Of a stretch of 64,000 bases of DNA, positions 52,062 through 60,730 are shown piece after piece. The DNA is from Alistipes sp. (GTDB lineage: Bacteria > Bacteroidota > Bacteroidia > Bacteroidales > Rikenellaceae). The position numbers and the translations under genes were made by a program. The stretch is taken from contig JAHHQO010000005.1 in the NCBI GenBank assembly GCA_020026335.1, positions 62,001-126,000 of the forward strand, given 5' to 3'. The stretch's first letter is position 1, and the number at the start of each line of letters is the position of its first letter. A model generated the notes under the pieces. It was not told the origin of the DNA. It did no database searches and saw only the letters and a program-made list of their open reading frames with translations.

Positions 52062-53348
52062 ATGAAAAGATTTTTCTCATTCATTACATCAGCCCTTCTG
52101 CTGCTGGCGGCAGCCTGTGAGGACGACCCCAACTATGTCAATAATCCCGTTCCGAAGCCCCAGCCCAACGAGGGATTTCTGACGCTCAACAGTCTGGGTG
52201 TGAAGGTCATCTCCGAGAGCGAGACCACACCCCAAAACAACGACACCGGCAATGGCGAAAAGACCCGCGCCGCAGAGCAATATCTCGACACCTCGGTCTA
52301 TCGTGTGAAGGTAATCTCCGCGCAGGGCGATGTGCGCTACGATGACCGCTACTCAGCCATGCAGGCACTCACCGAGCCCCTCACCCTCCCCGTGGGCAAA
52401 TACCATCTGCTCGTCTCCTCCGAGGAGCCGTCGTCTGTGCCTGCCGTGGATTGGGAGCATCCGCTCTACGGGGCTGACAAGGAGTTCACCATTCGCAAGG
52501 GTCAGACCGAGACTTTGGGCGAGGTGGTCTGCAAGCTGAAAAACATCAAGGTGACGGTGGTCTGCTCCGCCGACCTTGCCGCCCAGCTCTCCGCCGACAC
52601 CAAAGCCACGGTATCGCTCAAGGAGGCACGCACCGATTTCTCGCTGAAGGAGACCCGTGCCGCCTACTTCCAGTCCCAAGAAGTGACCAACACCCTCGTT
52701 TTCAACCTCAAAGGCAAGTTCACCACGGGTGAGGACGCTTCGCTGAGCAAGGAAATCAAGGGCGTGGCTGGCGGTCAGTGGCGCAAAATCACCATTGTGA
52801 ACACCTTTGCCGAGCAGGGCAATGTAAAGTTGGACATCAAGGTGGATTCGTTTATCCTCGATGAGGAAATCATCGTGGACGGCACCGAGAATGTCGAGGA
52901 GCCTTCCGTGGACGAGGGTTCGGGCAACAATGACGACAAGGATGTGAAAATCGAATGGGCAGGTCACGACTTCGCACAGCAGTATGTGGTGGAGAGCGGC
53001 ATGACCATCGACATCGACTCCACAGTGCCTGCCGGCATTGCCAGCTACGAGGTGCACATCATCTCCAAGGAGCTGGCTCCCTTCCTTTCGGACATCGGTC
53101 TGCCCGACACCTTCGACCTCTGCAATGTGGAGGGTGACCCCACCGACGGCAATACGCTCGCCGGCAAGATTCACAATCTGGGCTTCCCCATCAATGCCGA
53201 AGTGAAGGGCAAGACACAGCTCACCATCTCGATTACCAACTTCGTGGAGTTGCTGTTGAACATTCCCGGCGAGCACAACTTTGCGCTCACCGTCACCGAC
53301 AACAACGGCAAGCACAATACGAAGACCATTCAACTTAAAGTCAACTGA
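52062..53348 (+). CDS. DUF4493 lipoprotein, long
   Basis: A 428-residue lipoprotein (lipobox LLAAAC, Cys19). The DUF4493 pattern is again clear: EGFLTLNSLGVKV, YRVKVISAQGDVRYDD and LPVGKYHLLVSSEEPSSV. The region after about 290 is a further beta domain beginning with an acidic linker (VEEPSVDEGSGNNDDKDVK). Third gene of the operon; the next start lies two bases after its stop, which points to translational coupling. Role unknown; a shared substrate or partner with its neighbours is likely. Confidence 0.78.
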   Translation: MKRFFSFITSALLLLAAACEDDPNYVNNPVPKPQPNEGFLTLNSLGVKVISESETTPQNNDTGNGEKTRAAEQYLDTSVYRVKVISAQGDVRYDDRYSAMQALTEPLTLPVGKYHLLVSSEEPSSVPAVDWEHPLYGADKEFTIRKGQTETLGEVVCKLKNIKVTVVCSADLAAQLSADTKATVSLKEARTDFSLKETRAAYFQSQEVTNTLVFNLKGKFTTGEDASLSKEIKGVAGGQWRKITIVNTFAEQGNVKLDIKVDSFILDEEIIVDGTENVEEPSVDEGSGNNDDKDVKIEWAGHDFAQQYVVESGMTIDIDSTVPAGIASYEVHIISKELAPFLSDIGLPDTFDLCNVEGDPTDGNTLAGKIHNLGFPINAEVKGKTQLTISITNFVELLLNIPGEHNFALTVTDNNGKHNTKTIQLKVN

Positions 53349-53350
53349 TT

Positions 53351-55492
53351 ATGCTCAAGCATCTGAGACATATACTCGCGCTGTCGGGCATCGCCGCTCT
53401 TGCGGTGGCGTGCTCGTCGTCACCCGTTGCGGAGGAGGAATTCACCTCGCCCGACGAGGGACGTATGGTGATGCGCGTGGCAACACCGCAGGCTTCAGCC
53501 GGCAGTTACGACCCGATGAGCCACCTCAAAGTGGAGATTATCAACGCCAAAGGCGAGGTTGTCCGCCGTTTTGAGAATGCCGCAGCCACCAACATCGACC
53601 TCAAAATCATCGCCGGAGAATATCGTGTGACCGCCGAAGCCGGCGAGAGCGGCAAGACCGCCGAGAAGAGTTATGCCGACTTCGAGAAGCGCATCTATCG
53701 CGGTGAAGAGACCTTCACCGTAGCGCCCCAAAAGACGGCACAGGTGGAGGTCATCTGCAAGAGCCGCAACACGGCGGCAGAGGTGAAATTCGATGAATCC
53801 GTGTCGAAAAACTTTGCCGCAGGTTACTCCGTAACGGTGGCTGCCGACACGGAATACTCCGAGGAGCGCATCGACCGTCAGGAGGTGGCAGCCCTCAACT
53901 TCACCCAATCCGCAGTGGGTTATTTCGACCTGACGGAGAAGGACAACACCCTCATATGGAAGTTCAGCGGCCGACACTCTACCGATGGAGCCGTGGAGCG
54001 TTACGGCAAAATCGAGCAGGTGGAGAAGCCCGGTCGTTACACGATGACCTTCAAATACTCGCCCTCCGCCCCCGGATTCGTGGAGTGTTTCCTCATCAAG
54101 GTAGACACCTCGAGTCCCGAATTTGACGACACCATCATCTTCAATCCCGGACTGACCATCACGGGTACGGGATTCGACATCACCGCCTGTCAGGAGTATC
54201 GCGGTGAGGATAAAGAATTTACCGTTACCTCCACGAAAGCCATCACCTCGTTACAGCTTACTGCCGGAAGTCAGAGCATAGACCTGCTGTCAGAGAGTCT
54301 GCCCGAAGGTGTGAAGGTGGTGCGCGAGAGCGAATCGAAAATTATTGTCACCCTCTCGAAGGCTTATTTGGACAAATTGGGTGCAGGCAACCACCAACTC
54401 TCTTTCTCGGCATCCGACACCGGAGGAGGAGCACTCTCCACGCCCGTCACCTTCCGTATGCGCGGATTTATCCGCCCCACCCTCGCCGACTGCGACCTGT
54501 GGGCGAACACACTGACGCTCCGATATGTAGAGTTCGACAGCGCCACCACACCCGTGGTCTTCGGCGTGCGCGAGCAGGGTGCTTCGGAGTGGCAGACCCT
54601 CACGGGAGTGAAGGGCGACGACGGCATCTACACCGCCACCTACGCTCCCCAATGGGAGAGCTCGACCAATGCATCGGGGCTCACCGTCTATCATCCGAAA
54701 GCCTCAACGGGTATATTTGCCAACCACACCTACGAATGCTACGCCATCTCGGAGGGGGACGGCATCGTGCCCCTCACCCCCACGTGCGACCAGCAAATCC
54801 CCTCGCACGACATGGAGAGCCCCATTTCGGCATTCACGCAGGACAACGCCAACTCCACGGGTTGGGCGAGCGGTAACAACAGCTTCACCTCCTCGCTCTG
54901 CACGCAGGCGCAATTCGGAGGTTCGAACGCCGCCAAGCTGGCATCGACCTACTACATCATGGCTTTGGCTTCGGGCAACCTCTACACCGGCACCTTCCGT
55001 GCGCAGGGTACGGGCGGTTCCGCCAACTTCGGTCAGGACTACAACTGGCAGGCACGCCCCAAGTCACTCAAGGTGCGCTACCATGCCAACATCGGCACAG
55101 TCAATTGTGTGAAGCACAAGAAGGACGGCGCAGACCCCATTGCCAACGGGCAGCCCGACAAGGCACGTATCTTTGTCGCCATTGTCGATTGGGACAAGCG
55201 TCACGAGGTGGCCTCCTCGATGAAGGAGGTGCGCGGCGCGTGGGACCCCGAGGAGCGCGACACACAACCCGAGGGTAAAATCATCGGCTACGGCTCGCAC
55301 TACATCACCGGGGCGAGTGCCGGCAGCGAGATGACACCTCTCGAAATTCCGATACATTACTACGACACGCAACTCAAGCCCTCGAAGAACATCAAACTGG
55401 TCATCTCCTGCACGGCAAGTGCCTTCGGAGACTACATGAACGGCTGCGACAAGAACGTCATGTATGTCGATGACTTCGAGTGGGGCTACTAA
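53351..55492 (+). CDS. DUF4493 lipoprotein with C-terminal PCMD-like domain
   Basis: A 713-residue lipoprotein (lipobox LAVAC, Cys21). The N-terminal quarter is DUF4493-like (GRMVMRVATPQASAG, LKVEIINAKGEVVRRFE, IIAGEYRVTAEAG). The C-terminal 230 residues resemble the putative carbohydrate metabolism domain (PCMD), with ISAFTQDN, GSNAAKLASTYY, KSLKVRYHANIGTV and the closing NVMYVDDFEWGY. Two middle beta domains connect them. PCMD folds as a jelly roll and may bind glycans. It ends the operon and a terminator follows. Confidence 0.78.
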   Translation: MLKHLRHILALSGIAALAVACSSSPVAEEEFTSPDEGRMVMRVATPQASAGSYDPMSHLKVEIINAKGEVVRRFENAAATNIDLKIIAGEYRVTAEAGESGKTAEKSYADFEKRIYRGEETFTVAPQKTAQVEVICKSRNTAAEVKFDESVSKNFAAGYSVTVAADTEYSEERIDRQEVAALNFTQSAVGYFDLTEKDNTLIWKFSGRHSTDGAVERYGKIEQVEKPGRYTMTFKYSPSAPGFVECFLIKVDTSSPEFDDTIIFNPGLTITGTGFDITACQEYRGEDKEFTVTSTKAITSLQLTAGSQSIDLLSESLPEGVKVVRESESKIIVTLSKAYLDKLGAGNHQLSFSASDTGGGALSTPVTFRMRGFIRPTLADCDLWANTLTLRYVEFDSATTPVVFGVREQGASEWQTLTGVKGDDGIYTATYAPQWESSTNASGLTVYHPKASTGIFANHTYECYAISEGDGIVPLTPTCDQQIPSHDMESPISAFTQDNANSTGWASGNNSFTSSLCTQAQFGGSNAAKLASTYYIMALASGNLYTGTFRAQGTGGSANFGQDYNWQARPKSLKVRYHANIGTVNCVKHKKDGADPIANGQPDKARIFVAIVDWDKRHEVASSMKEVRGAWDPEERDTQPEGKIIGYGSHYITGASAGSEMTPLEIPIHYYDTQLKPSKNIKLVISCTASAFGDYMNGCDKNVMYVDDFEWGY

Positions 55493-55534
55493 TCGAGTAG
55501 CGACATACCCAGGTCACTGACCCTTGCGACAGAC

Positions 55535-55575
55535 AAAAAATCGTACGTCCCTTTGACGAGGCGCACGATTTTTTT
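55535..55575 (+). terminator. Terminator of the fimbrillin/DUF4493 operon
   Basis: AAAAAATCGTACG pairs with CGCACGATTTTTT (one mismatch) and continues into T7. Confidence 0.8.
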
Positions 55576-55672
55576 GTTTGAATCCGTGTTCCCGTTTTCG
55601 AGAATTTAGGCCACTTTTTCACGAAATTGACAATTCTCTCACCGAAGAAACCTTTTCGAGGATTTGAGTTTT

Positions 55673-55700
55673 TTGTTTCGTTATATTTTTTTTATATTTG
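55673..55700 (+). promoter_or_regulatory. Promoter of the ECF sigma factor gene
   Basis: TTG at 55673-55675, 17 bases, then TATATTTG at 55693-55700. The -7 element is a full match and the start codon follows 30 bases later. Confidence 0.6.
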
Positions 55701-55729
55701 TAAAGGGAAGCAAGCGTTTAATTTTATTC

Positions 55730-56320
55730 ATGGAGATTCTGTACGACAATAGATTGACCAGTGCGGAATTAAGTTCGATATATTCCGAATATTACACAAG
55801 GCTTGTCATTATAGCACTCAGATATGTGAGAGAGAAATCCGCTGCTGAGGACATAGTGACCGATAGCTTTGTGTCGTTTTGGGAACATAGGGACAAATTC
55901 ACGCGCGAGGACAACAAAATCGGTTATCTCCTGACCATCGTAAAGAACAACTGCATGAACTATCTGAACCGACAGCAGAGCTTCCACAAAATCGAACAAC
56001 ACCTCAGCAGCGAAAAACAACGTATGCTCAACGAGAGTATCCGTGCGCTGGGGAACTTCGAACCCACAACCTTCTATGCGACCGAGGTGAAGCAAATCAT
56101 CCGTCGCGAGTTGGACCACCTCCCCGAGCAAACCCGAAAAATCTTCGAGCAGAGTCGTTTTATGGACAAAACCTACGATGAAATTGCCGACGAGCTGGGT
56201 ATCACACGCCGCAAAGTCACATCCGAGATACAAAACGTATTGGCCGTCATGCGTAAAGCATTGGCCGACTACTTGCCTGTGTACGCCATTATAACACTAA
56301 TTATGAACAACTTACACTAA
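55730..56320 (+). CDS. ECF RNA polymerase sigma factor
   Basis: A 196-residue sigma-70 family factor of the ECF type common in Bacteroidota carbohydrate loci. Start ATG at 55730 is chosen because the promoter lies at 55673-55700. The longer frame from 55664 would begin upstream of that promoter and add a hydrophobic run. Region 2 holds ALRYVREKSAAEDIVTDSFVSFWEHRDKF, region 4 the helix-turn-helix KTYDEIADELGITRRKV. It would be held inactive by the FecR-like protein encoded next, until glycan binding by a SusC-type transporter releases it. The SusC/SusD-GH18 operon at the right edge is the likely target. Confidence 0.93.
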   Translation: MEILYDNRLTSAELSSIYSEYYTRLVIIALRYVREKSAAEDIVTDSFVSFWEHRDKFTREDNKIGYLLTIVKNNCMNYLNRQQSFHKIEQHLSSEKQRMLNESIRALGNFEPTTFYATEVKQIIRRELDHLPEQTRKIFEQSRFMDKTYDEIADELGITRRKVTSEIQNVLAVMRKALADYLPVYAIITLIMNNLH

Positions 56321-56358
56321 ATCCAAGGAAGCCGGGGAATTCAGAGATTAATTTTTTA

Positions 56359-56378
56359 GGGGGGGGGAAAAAAAAAAA
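56359..56378 (+). repeat. G9-A11 homopolymer tract between sigma and anti-sigma genes
   Basis: Nine G then eleven A in the 105-base gap between the sigma stop (56320) and the anti-sigma start (56426). Both runs are prone to slippage during replication or transcription. Confidence 0.8.
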
Positions 56379-56425
56379 CGACTTTTTCGGTGTAAGGTTT
56401 TTGCACTGGATGATTATATAATAGT

Positions 56426-57367
56426 ATGGATAAGGATATTTTATCAAGATATTTAAAGTGCGAAACCTCCGCCGAAGAGGAGAAAGCCGTTCTCGACTGG
56501 CTCGAAGAGGACGACGCCCACCGATGCGAACTCGACACGATGAGCGATGTGTTCACGGCACTGGTGATGCACATGCCCGCTAAAGCCACGGAGCAGAAGA
56601 AACTCCGCTTTCCGCTTTTCCGCCGCATCATGCACCGCGTGGCTGCCGTGGCTGCCGTCATCACACTCGGTCTGGCCATCGGACACGAGGTTTCGGACAT
56701 CAAGATAGAACACCTCTCACAGCAAATGGTTGCTGTTGAAGTGCCCAAAGGTCACAGAATGAACATGACTTTGCCCGATGGAACCGAAATTTGTCTGAAT
56801 GCCGGCTCCAAATTGGAATACCCCACGATATTTCCTAAAAAAAATCGTCATGTCAAACTCTCGGGTGAGGCCGTGTTCAACGTGACCGAAGACAAGGAAC
56901 GCCCTTTCACGGTCAAGACCTATACGTGTGACATCAAGGTGTTGGGTACTAAATTCTGTGTCAATGCCGACGAGGCCAACAACCGCTTCACCACACTGCT
57001 CATGAAAGGATGCGTCAAGATAGAACATCTGGTCACAGGCGATGCCGACATCATCATGCATCCCTACGACTATGTGAAATTGGAAGGCAGGTCCCTGACC
57101 AAATACCGGGTCAAGCATTTCGACTCGGTGCTGTGGACCAACGGCGTCATCAGTTTGCAGGACACCTCGTTTGAGGAGCTTCTCGCCCGCTTCGAGAAGG
57201 CCTACAACATCAATATCATCGTCCAGCGCGACGAGCTGCCCCGTCTGCACTGCCGCGGTAAGATACACATCTCCGACGGTATAGAACACGCCATGAAGAT
57301 TCTTCGCTGGGGCGCGAAGTTCGACTACGAATACGATGCTTCGGAAGCGACACTGATTATCAAATAA
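56426..57367 (+). CDS. FecR-family anti-sigma factor
   Basis: A 313-residue inner-membrane regulator. A cytoplasmic N-terminal part (about 1-70, DKDILSRYLKCETSAEEEKAV) binds the sigma factor. One transmembrane helix (about 73-90) leads to the periplasmic FecR domain (about 100-200, VEVPKGHRMNMTLPDGTEICLNAGSKLEYP) and a C-terminal DUF4974 domain (about 230-313). It would pass a signal from an STN domain of a SusC-like transporter. It follows the sigma gene after 105 bases that include the G9-A11 run, and a terminator ends the pair. Confidence 0.93.
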   Translation: MDKDILSRYLKCETSAEEEKAVLDWLEEDDAHRCELDTMSDVFTALVMHMPAKATEQKKLRFPLFRRIMHRVAAVAAVITLGLAIGHEVSDIKIEHLSQQMVAVEVPKGHRMNMTLPDGTEICLNAGSKLEYPTIFPKKNRHVKLSGEAVFNVTEDKERPFTVKTYTCDIKVLGTKFCVNADEANNRFTTLLMKGCVKIEHLVTGDADIIMHPYDYVKLEGRSLTKYRVKHFDSVLWTNGVISLQDTSFEELLARFEKAYNINIIVQRDELPRLHCRGKIHISDGIEHAMKILRWGAKFDYEYDASEATLIIK

Positions 57368-57414
57368 TCCGCCGCCCACGAAATACAGGTTGCACAAGTG
57401 TAACCCACACCATA

Positions 57415-57449
57415 AAAAATCCCCCGATGTCACGGCATCGGGGGATTTT
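57415..57449 (+). terminator. Terminator after the anti-sigma gene
   Basis: AAAATCCCCCGATG/CATCGGGGGATTTT stem with a 6-base loop and a T tail. Confidence 0.9.
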
Positions 57450-57675
57450 CTTTTACCGGCAGGGTGGGAAATTAAGAGGACAGAAGCATGGGCACAAAAG
57501 GCGAGGTAGGTACACTTCATTTCACGCATTTCACACACGCAAAACAGAGCCACACTCAAGGTTTTTTCCCCGAAAACAAGGTAACAATATCTTGCAGAAA
57601 CGCAGATTTCGAGAATGGGGACTGCTACAAGAGAAGTCTACGCATCACATCACCGTATTCCTTGATTTTAAGCCC

Positions 57676-57701
57676 GTATTTTGCTTTACAAAGCAAAATA
57701 C
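57676..57701. repeat. Perfect 26-base palindrome
   Basis: GTATTTTGCTTT and its exact complement AAAGCAAAATAC around the two bases AC. There is no T run beyond it, so it is not a standard terminator. It could be a binding site or a remnant of a mobile element. Confidence 0.55.
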
Positions 57702-58012
57702 GCATCATACTTATCACATTCCTATTTCAAGCGGCTAATTCGCTTCAAAATTGCCAACGGTTACTCACCGCCAATTCATTCCACCCCCTCCTCCCCCACA
57801 ACTTCTTCTGACCAACGCCCCGACCTGACTGTTCACATTACTCCCCTATCTCAACAAAGCTACCGCAGCAGGCAAAGGTCTGTTGCGGTGGCTTTCGTTA
57901 AAAAGGAGGGATTAATTCAGACAAAACCCCACATGACGGAGTGGCAGAGCCCAAGTCATAGTTCTTGCCCACACCCGACTCTGCGAGGGGTGTCACTTCA
58001 CTTCGCACATGG

Positions 58013-58047
58013 GCAAAAAAAAGAGTCCCTTTCGAAAAAGGGACTCT
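58013..58047 (-). terminator. Terminator of SusCD operon 2
   Basis: AGAGTCCCTT/AAGGGACTCT stem with a short loop. On the minus strand it is followed by T8. Confidence 0.85.
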
Positions 58048-58066
58048 CGTATAGAGTTGAAGTAGA

Positions 58067-59470
58067 TTACATTACGTAAACACCAACCTCTGACAGGTAC
58101 ATCAAACCAGAATTGTAAGAATCCTTGATGTCCAGCATGATGTACTGTGTCTCGATAGGAGCAAACGATACATACTGAGTACCAGTCTTGGGGAACGCAT
58201 CCTTGATGTTGTGAACAGTAGTCCAAGCAACACCGTCGGTACTTACCTTGATGTCGGCGTGCTTAACAGCGTAGCTGTCCCAACCACCGTAACCCTGAAC
58301 CATGAAGCCGGTTACCTTCTTGGTGGTCTTGAGGTCGATAGCCAAGTCGAAGCCGGGATAGCCGGGAATGTAAATCATACCCCAATTATCACCATCATCG
58401 ATATTACTCCATTCACCGAAGACCTTATCCTGGTGATCGGGCGAGAAGTATCTGTAATCGTTGTAACGATTGATAGAACCAATAGCAGGAGCCTCGAAGG
58501 ACAATGCGATGGTCTCAATCTTGAAGAAGAAAGGCTCGGGCTTAACCAGCATCTCATCACCGGTAGCCTCGACAATGCGCAGAGGCAATACATAAGTACC
58601 ACCCTTCACGAAGTCACGGTTGATAATCTTACAACGTACGTTGGTAACAGTCTGACCTGCCTTTACAACAACCTCATTCTTATCGAGCTTCTTGCCGTTA
58701 GCCTCGAACTGGATGGCATCCTCGGGCAGACGCTCAACATTTGCAGGGAGCTTGTCGTAGTCAACAGTGAAGCCTACGGTAATATCCTTATCCGAAGTGT
58801 AAGCCAAAGTAACCTGCATGTCACCGAAGTACTCCATCAAATCCTCAGCAGTACCTGCCTTCTGGCTCGAAGTATCCGAACCGTTGGTAGCCTTCAACGA
58901 TACCGAGTTGGGAACGTATGCACTTACATCCAAAGAGTAGAAAACACGATTACGGTTCTTAGAAACCTTTACCTGCTTGTTGCTAATCTCGCGAATGCAA
59001 ACGGGAGCAGTCCACAACGAAGCCTCGCGGCTCTCGGTAGCAAATGCAAATGCATTCTCCTCTGCGGGCAATACCTTCACGCTGATGGAAGTCTTACCGG
59101 CAGGAATCACCATTCTGTCGGTGCTCTGACCCAGTGAATCGGTGGTCAGGAAACGAAGTGCACCTTCGGGCATGCAATTCTCCCCCTCCTGTGCGATACC
59201 CAGAGTGAACTCAGTGTCGGTATCGACAGCCTTACGCAATTTCAGTGTGAAAGGACGGAAGAAGTTACCTACGCCCATATGAATACCACGTGCATCGTGT
59301 GTCGCCGAAATCGCGGGGGTCACGTTGTTGTCGGGGTAAGCCTCATACATCATGTAGCCGTAGTTGCTATACCATGATTCGGGTATTACCTCCTCGTCAT
59401 CGCTGCACGACGCCATGAAGAACGACAGCATCAGGGCAGCAAACAATAATGATAAATATTTAAATTTCAT
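58067..59470 (-). CDS. DUF1735 lipoprotein with C-terminal discoidin domain
   Basis: A 467-residue lipoprotein (MKFKYLSLLFAALM signal, lipobox MASC). Start ATG at 59470 is chosen as the signal peptide begins there; the longer frame from 59500 adds ten residues. DUF1735-type regions (LKLRKAVDTDTEFTLGI, VPAGKTSISVKVLP-like) fill the N-terminal 320 residues. The last 140 residues are a discoidin/F5-8C domain (FGEWSNIDDGDNWGM, KKVTGFMVQGYGG, ITLDIKDS-like end). It is a surface glycan-binding protein candidate, like those next to EndoBT-3987. A strong hairpin lies between it and the preceding gene. Confidence 0.78.
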   Translation of the reverse strand: MKFKYLSLLFAALMLSFFMASCSDDEEVIPESWYSNYGYMMYEAYPDNNVTPAISATHDARGIHMGVGNFFRPFTLKLRKAVDTDTEFTLGIAQEGENCMPEGALRFLTTDSLGQSTDRMVIPAGKTSISVKVLPAEENAFAFATESREASLWTAPVCIREISNKQVKVSKNRNRVFYSLDVSAYVPNSVSLKATNGSDTSSQKAGTAEDLMEYFGDMQVTLAYTSDKDITVGFTVDYDKLPANVERLPEDAIQFEANGKKLDKNEVVVKAGQTVTNVRCKIINRDFVKGGTYVLPLRIVEATGDEMLVKPEPFFFKIETIALSFEAPAIGSINRYNDYRYFSPDHQDKVFGEWSNIDDGDNWGMIYIPGYPGFDLAIDLKTTKKVTGFMVQGYGGWDSYAVKHADIKVSTDGVAWTTVHNIKDAFPKTGTQYVSFAPIETQYIMLDIKDSYNSGLMYLSEVGVYVM

Positions 59471-59513
59471 CTTGAAGTTTAAAGTTATAAGTGAAAACAT
59501 CTTTTGTCAAGTA

Positions 59514-59548
59514 AGATACATCGGGCGGAAGCCCCGCCCCATGTATCT
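59514..59548 (-). other. Strong hairpin between the two DUF1735 genes
   Basis: AGATACAT pairs with ATGTATCT and GGGCGG with CCGCCC inside it. No T run follows on the minus strand, so it is probably a processing or stabilising element. Confidence 0.6.
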
Positions 59549-59560
59549 ATCTTTCGCAGA

Positions 59561-60712
59561 TTATTTTCCGGCCTTGAAGCCATCCTTAATCCACCATACG
59601 TTACCATACTGAGCCAAATGGAGGTCGAAGTGATTAGCTGTGCAATCATAGAATGTACGACCGTCCCAGTTAGCCTCGGGGTGCTTGGATGCGTAATCCT
59701 CGCCCTCGTTGAACTTCCAGTAACCAATCAGACCGTCAGCTGCGGGGTTCACCGTAACCAACTTGTTGGTGTTAATCTCAGTCTGTGTCAAAGCACGCTT
59801 CCATACACGGAACTGGGCCATACGGCACTTGTCGAGGAAGTAGTCACCACTCGATGCAAGCTGCATACCGTTGATGGTAGTCTCGGGGATATCAACCACC
59901 AGCTGACCGGTAGGCTCACCGTTAACATACAACTGCAACTTACCCAGCGACTGCGAGTAAACGAATGCAAGGTGATACCACTTGCAAGGATCGAAGTGGG
60001 TCGGGTTGTTTACCTGAGAACCACCGCACTTCACCTGCAGAGTGTTGAAGTCAATCGAAGTATCACCGAAACGGATGTAAATCTCGGTCGATGCACTCAT
60101 GTTGATGATGGCCTGGTTATTAATCTGGAAGCCACTCATCCATACCCAAGTCTCGATGGACCAATCTTTGGTAGTGATGCCCCACTCGCTCATAGACTGG
60201 GGAACGGAACGACGATCCCACTCGGGAACGTCCTGGATAAGAGGCTTGTCGAGCAGAACCACCAACTTCGACGAGCTGGCTGCTGCCTGGACGGGACCCT
60301 CAACATTGTTAATCATCAAAGGAAGTGCATACTGAGCGTCATCCTCGAAAAACTTCAGAGTAAGAGGAATCTCGATGCTGGTCTTGCCCTTGGGAATAGA
60401 GAACTCGTGCTCCATGGCGAAGAACTCGTCGGGAAGAACTGCGTAGCTGGCACCGTTAGCCTCGTTGTACGCATTCAAAAGTACAGAGTCGATAGCCAGG
60501 TTGAACTTAACATCAGCGTTCTGTGTAGAGACCAACTTCACAGAGAGTGTAGTCTCGATGTCGGAGGTGTCGTTGAACATGATACGCTTTGTGGGCGACT
60601 CAACAGACTGACCGATATAAATTCGCGCGTAATCGGGTTGATACTCGGCCTCACAACCCACCAGGGCAACCAGAGCCAAGCCCGAGAACAAGCTTTTCAA
60701 TATATTTTTCAT
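59561..60712 (-). CDS. DUF1735 lipoprotein with C-terminal LamG-like domain
   Basis: A 383-residue lipoprotein (signal MKNILKSLFSGLALVALVGC). Start ATG at 60712 is chosen to fit this signal; the frame's first ATG lies 12 bases upstream. The N-terminal 150 residues are DUF1735-like. The rest is a concanavalin-A/laminin-G jelly roll (WSIETWVWMSGFQ, CKWYHLAFVYSQSLGKLQLYVNG, GLIGYWKFNEGEDY). It should bind glycans on the surface. It lies 18 bases downstream of the GH18 gene. Confidence 0.83.
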   Translation of the reverse strand: MKNILKSLFSGLALVALVGCEAEYQPDYARIYIGQSVESPTKRIMFNDTSDIETTLSVKLVSTQNADVKFNLAIDSVLLNAYNEANGASYAVLPDEFFAMEHEFSIPKGKTSIEIPLTLKFFEDDAQYALPLMINNVEGPVQAAASSSKLVVLLDKPLIQDVPEWDRRSVPQSMSEWGITTKDWSIETWVWMSGFQINNQAIINMSASTEIYIRFGDTSIDFNTLQVKCGGSQVNNPTHFDPCKWYHLAFVYSQSLGKLQLYVNGEPTGQLVVDIPETTINGMQLASSGDYFLDKCRMAQFRVWKRALTQTEINTNKLVTVNPAADGLIGYWKFNEGEDYASKHPEANWDGRTFYDCTANHFDLHLAQYGNVWWIKDGFKAGK

Positions 60713-60730
60713 GATTCGATTCAATTAAAA

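Larger units (their letters stand above)
57368..58066. other. Gene-free region between anti-sigma gene and SusCD operon 2
   Basis: About 700 bases between converging transcripts. It holds two terminators (57415-57449 and 58013-58047) and a 26-base palindrome (57676-57701). No coding frame is convincing. Confidence 0.6.

Noticed and set aside
57427..58079. Open frames between the anti-sigma gene and the DUF1735 gene
   Set aside because: Short frames overlap both terminators and the palindrome and have no consistent codon use.
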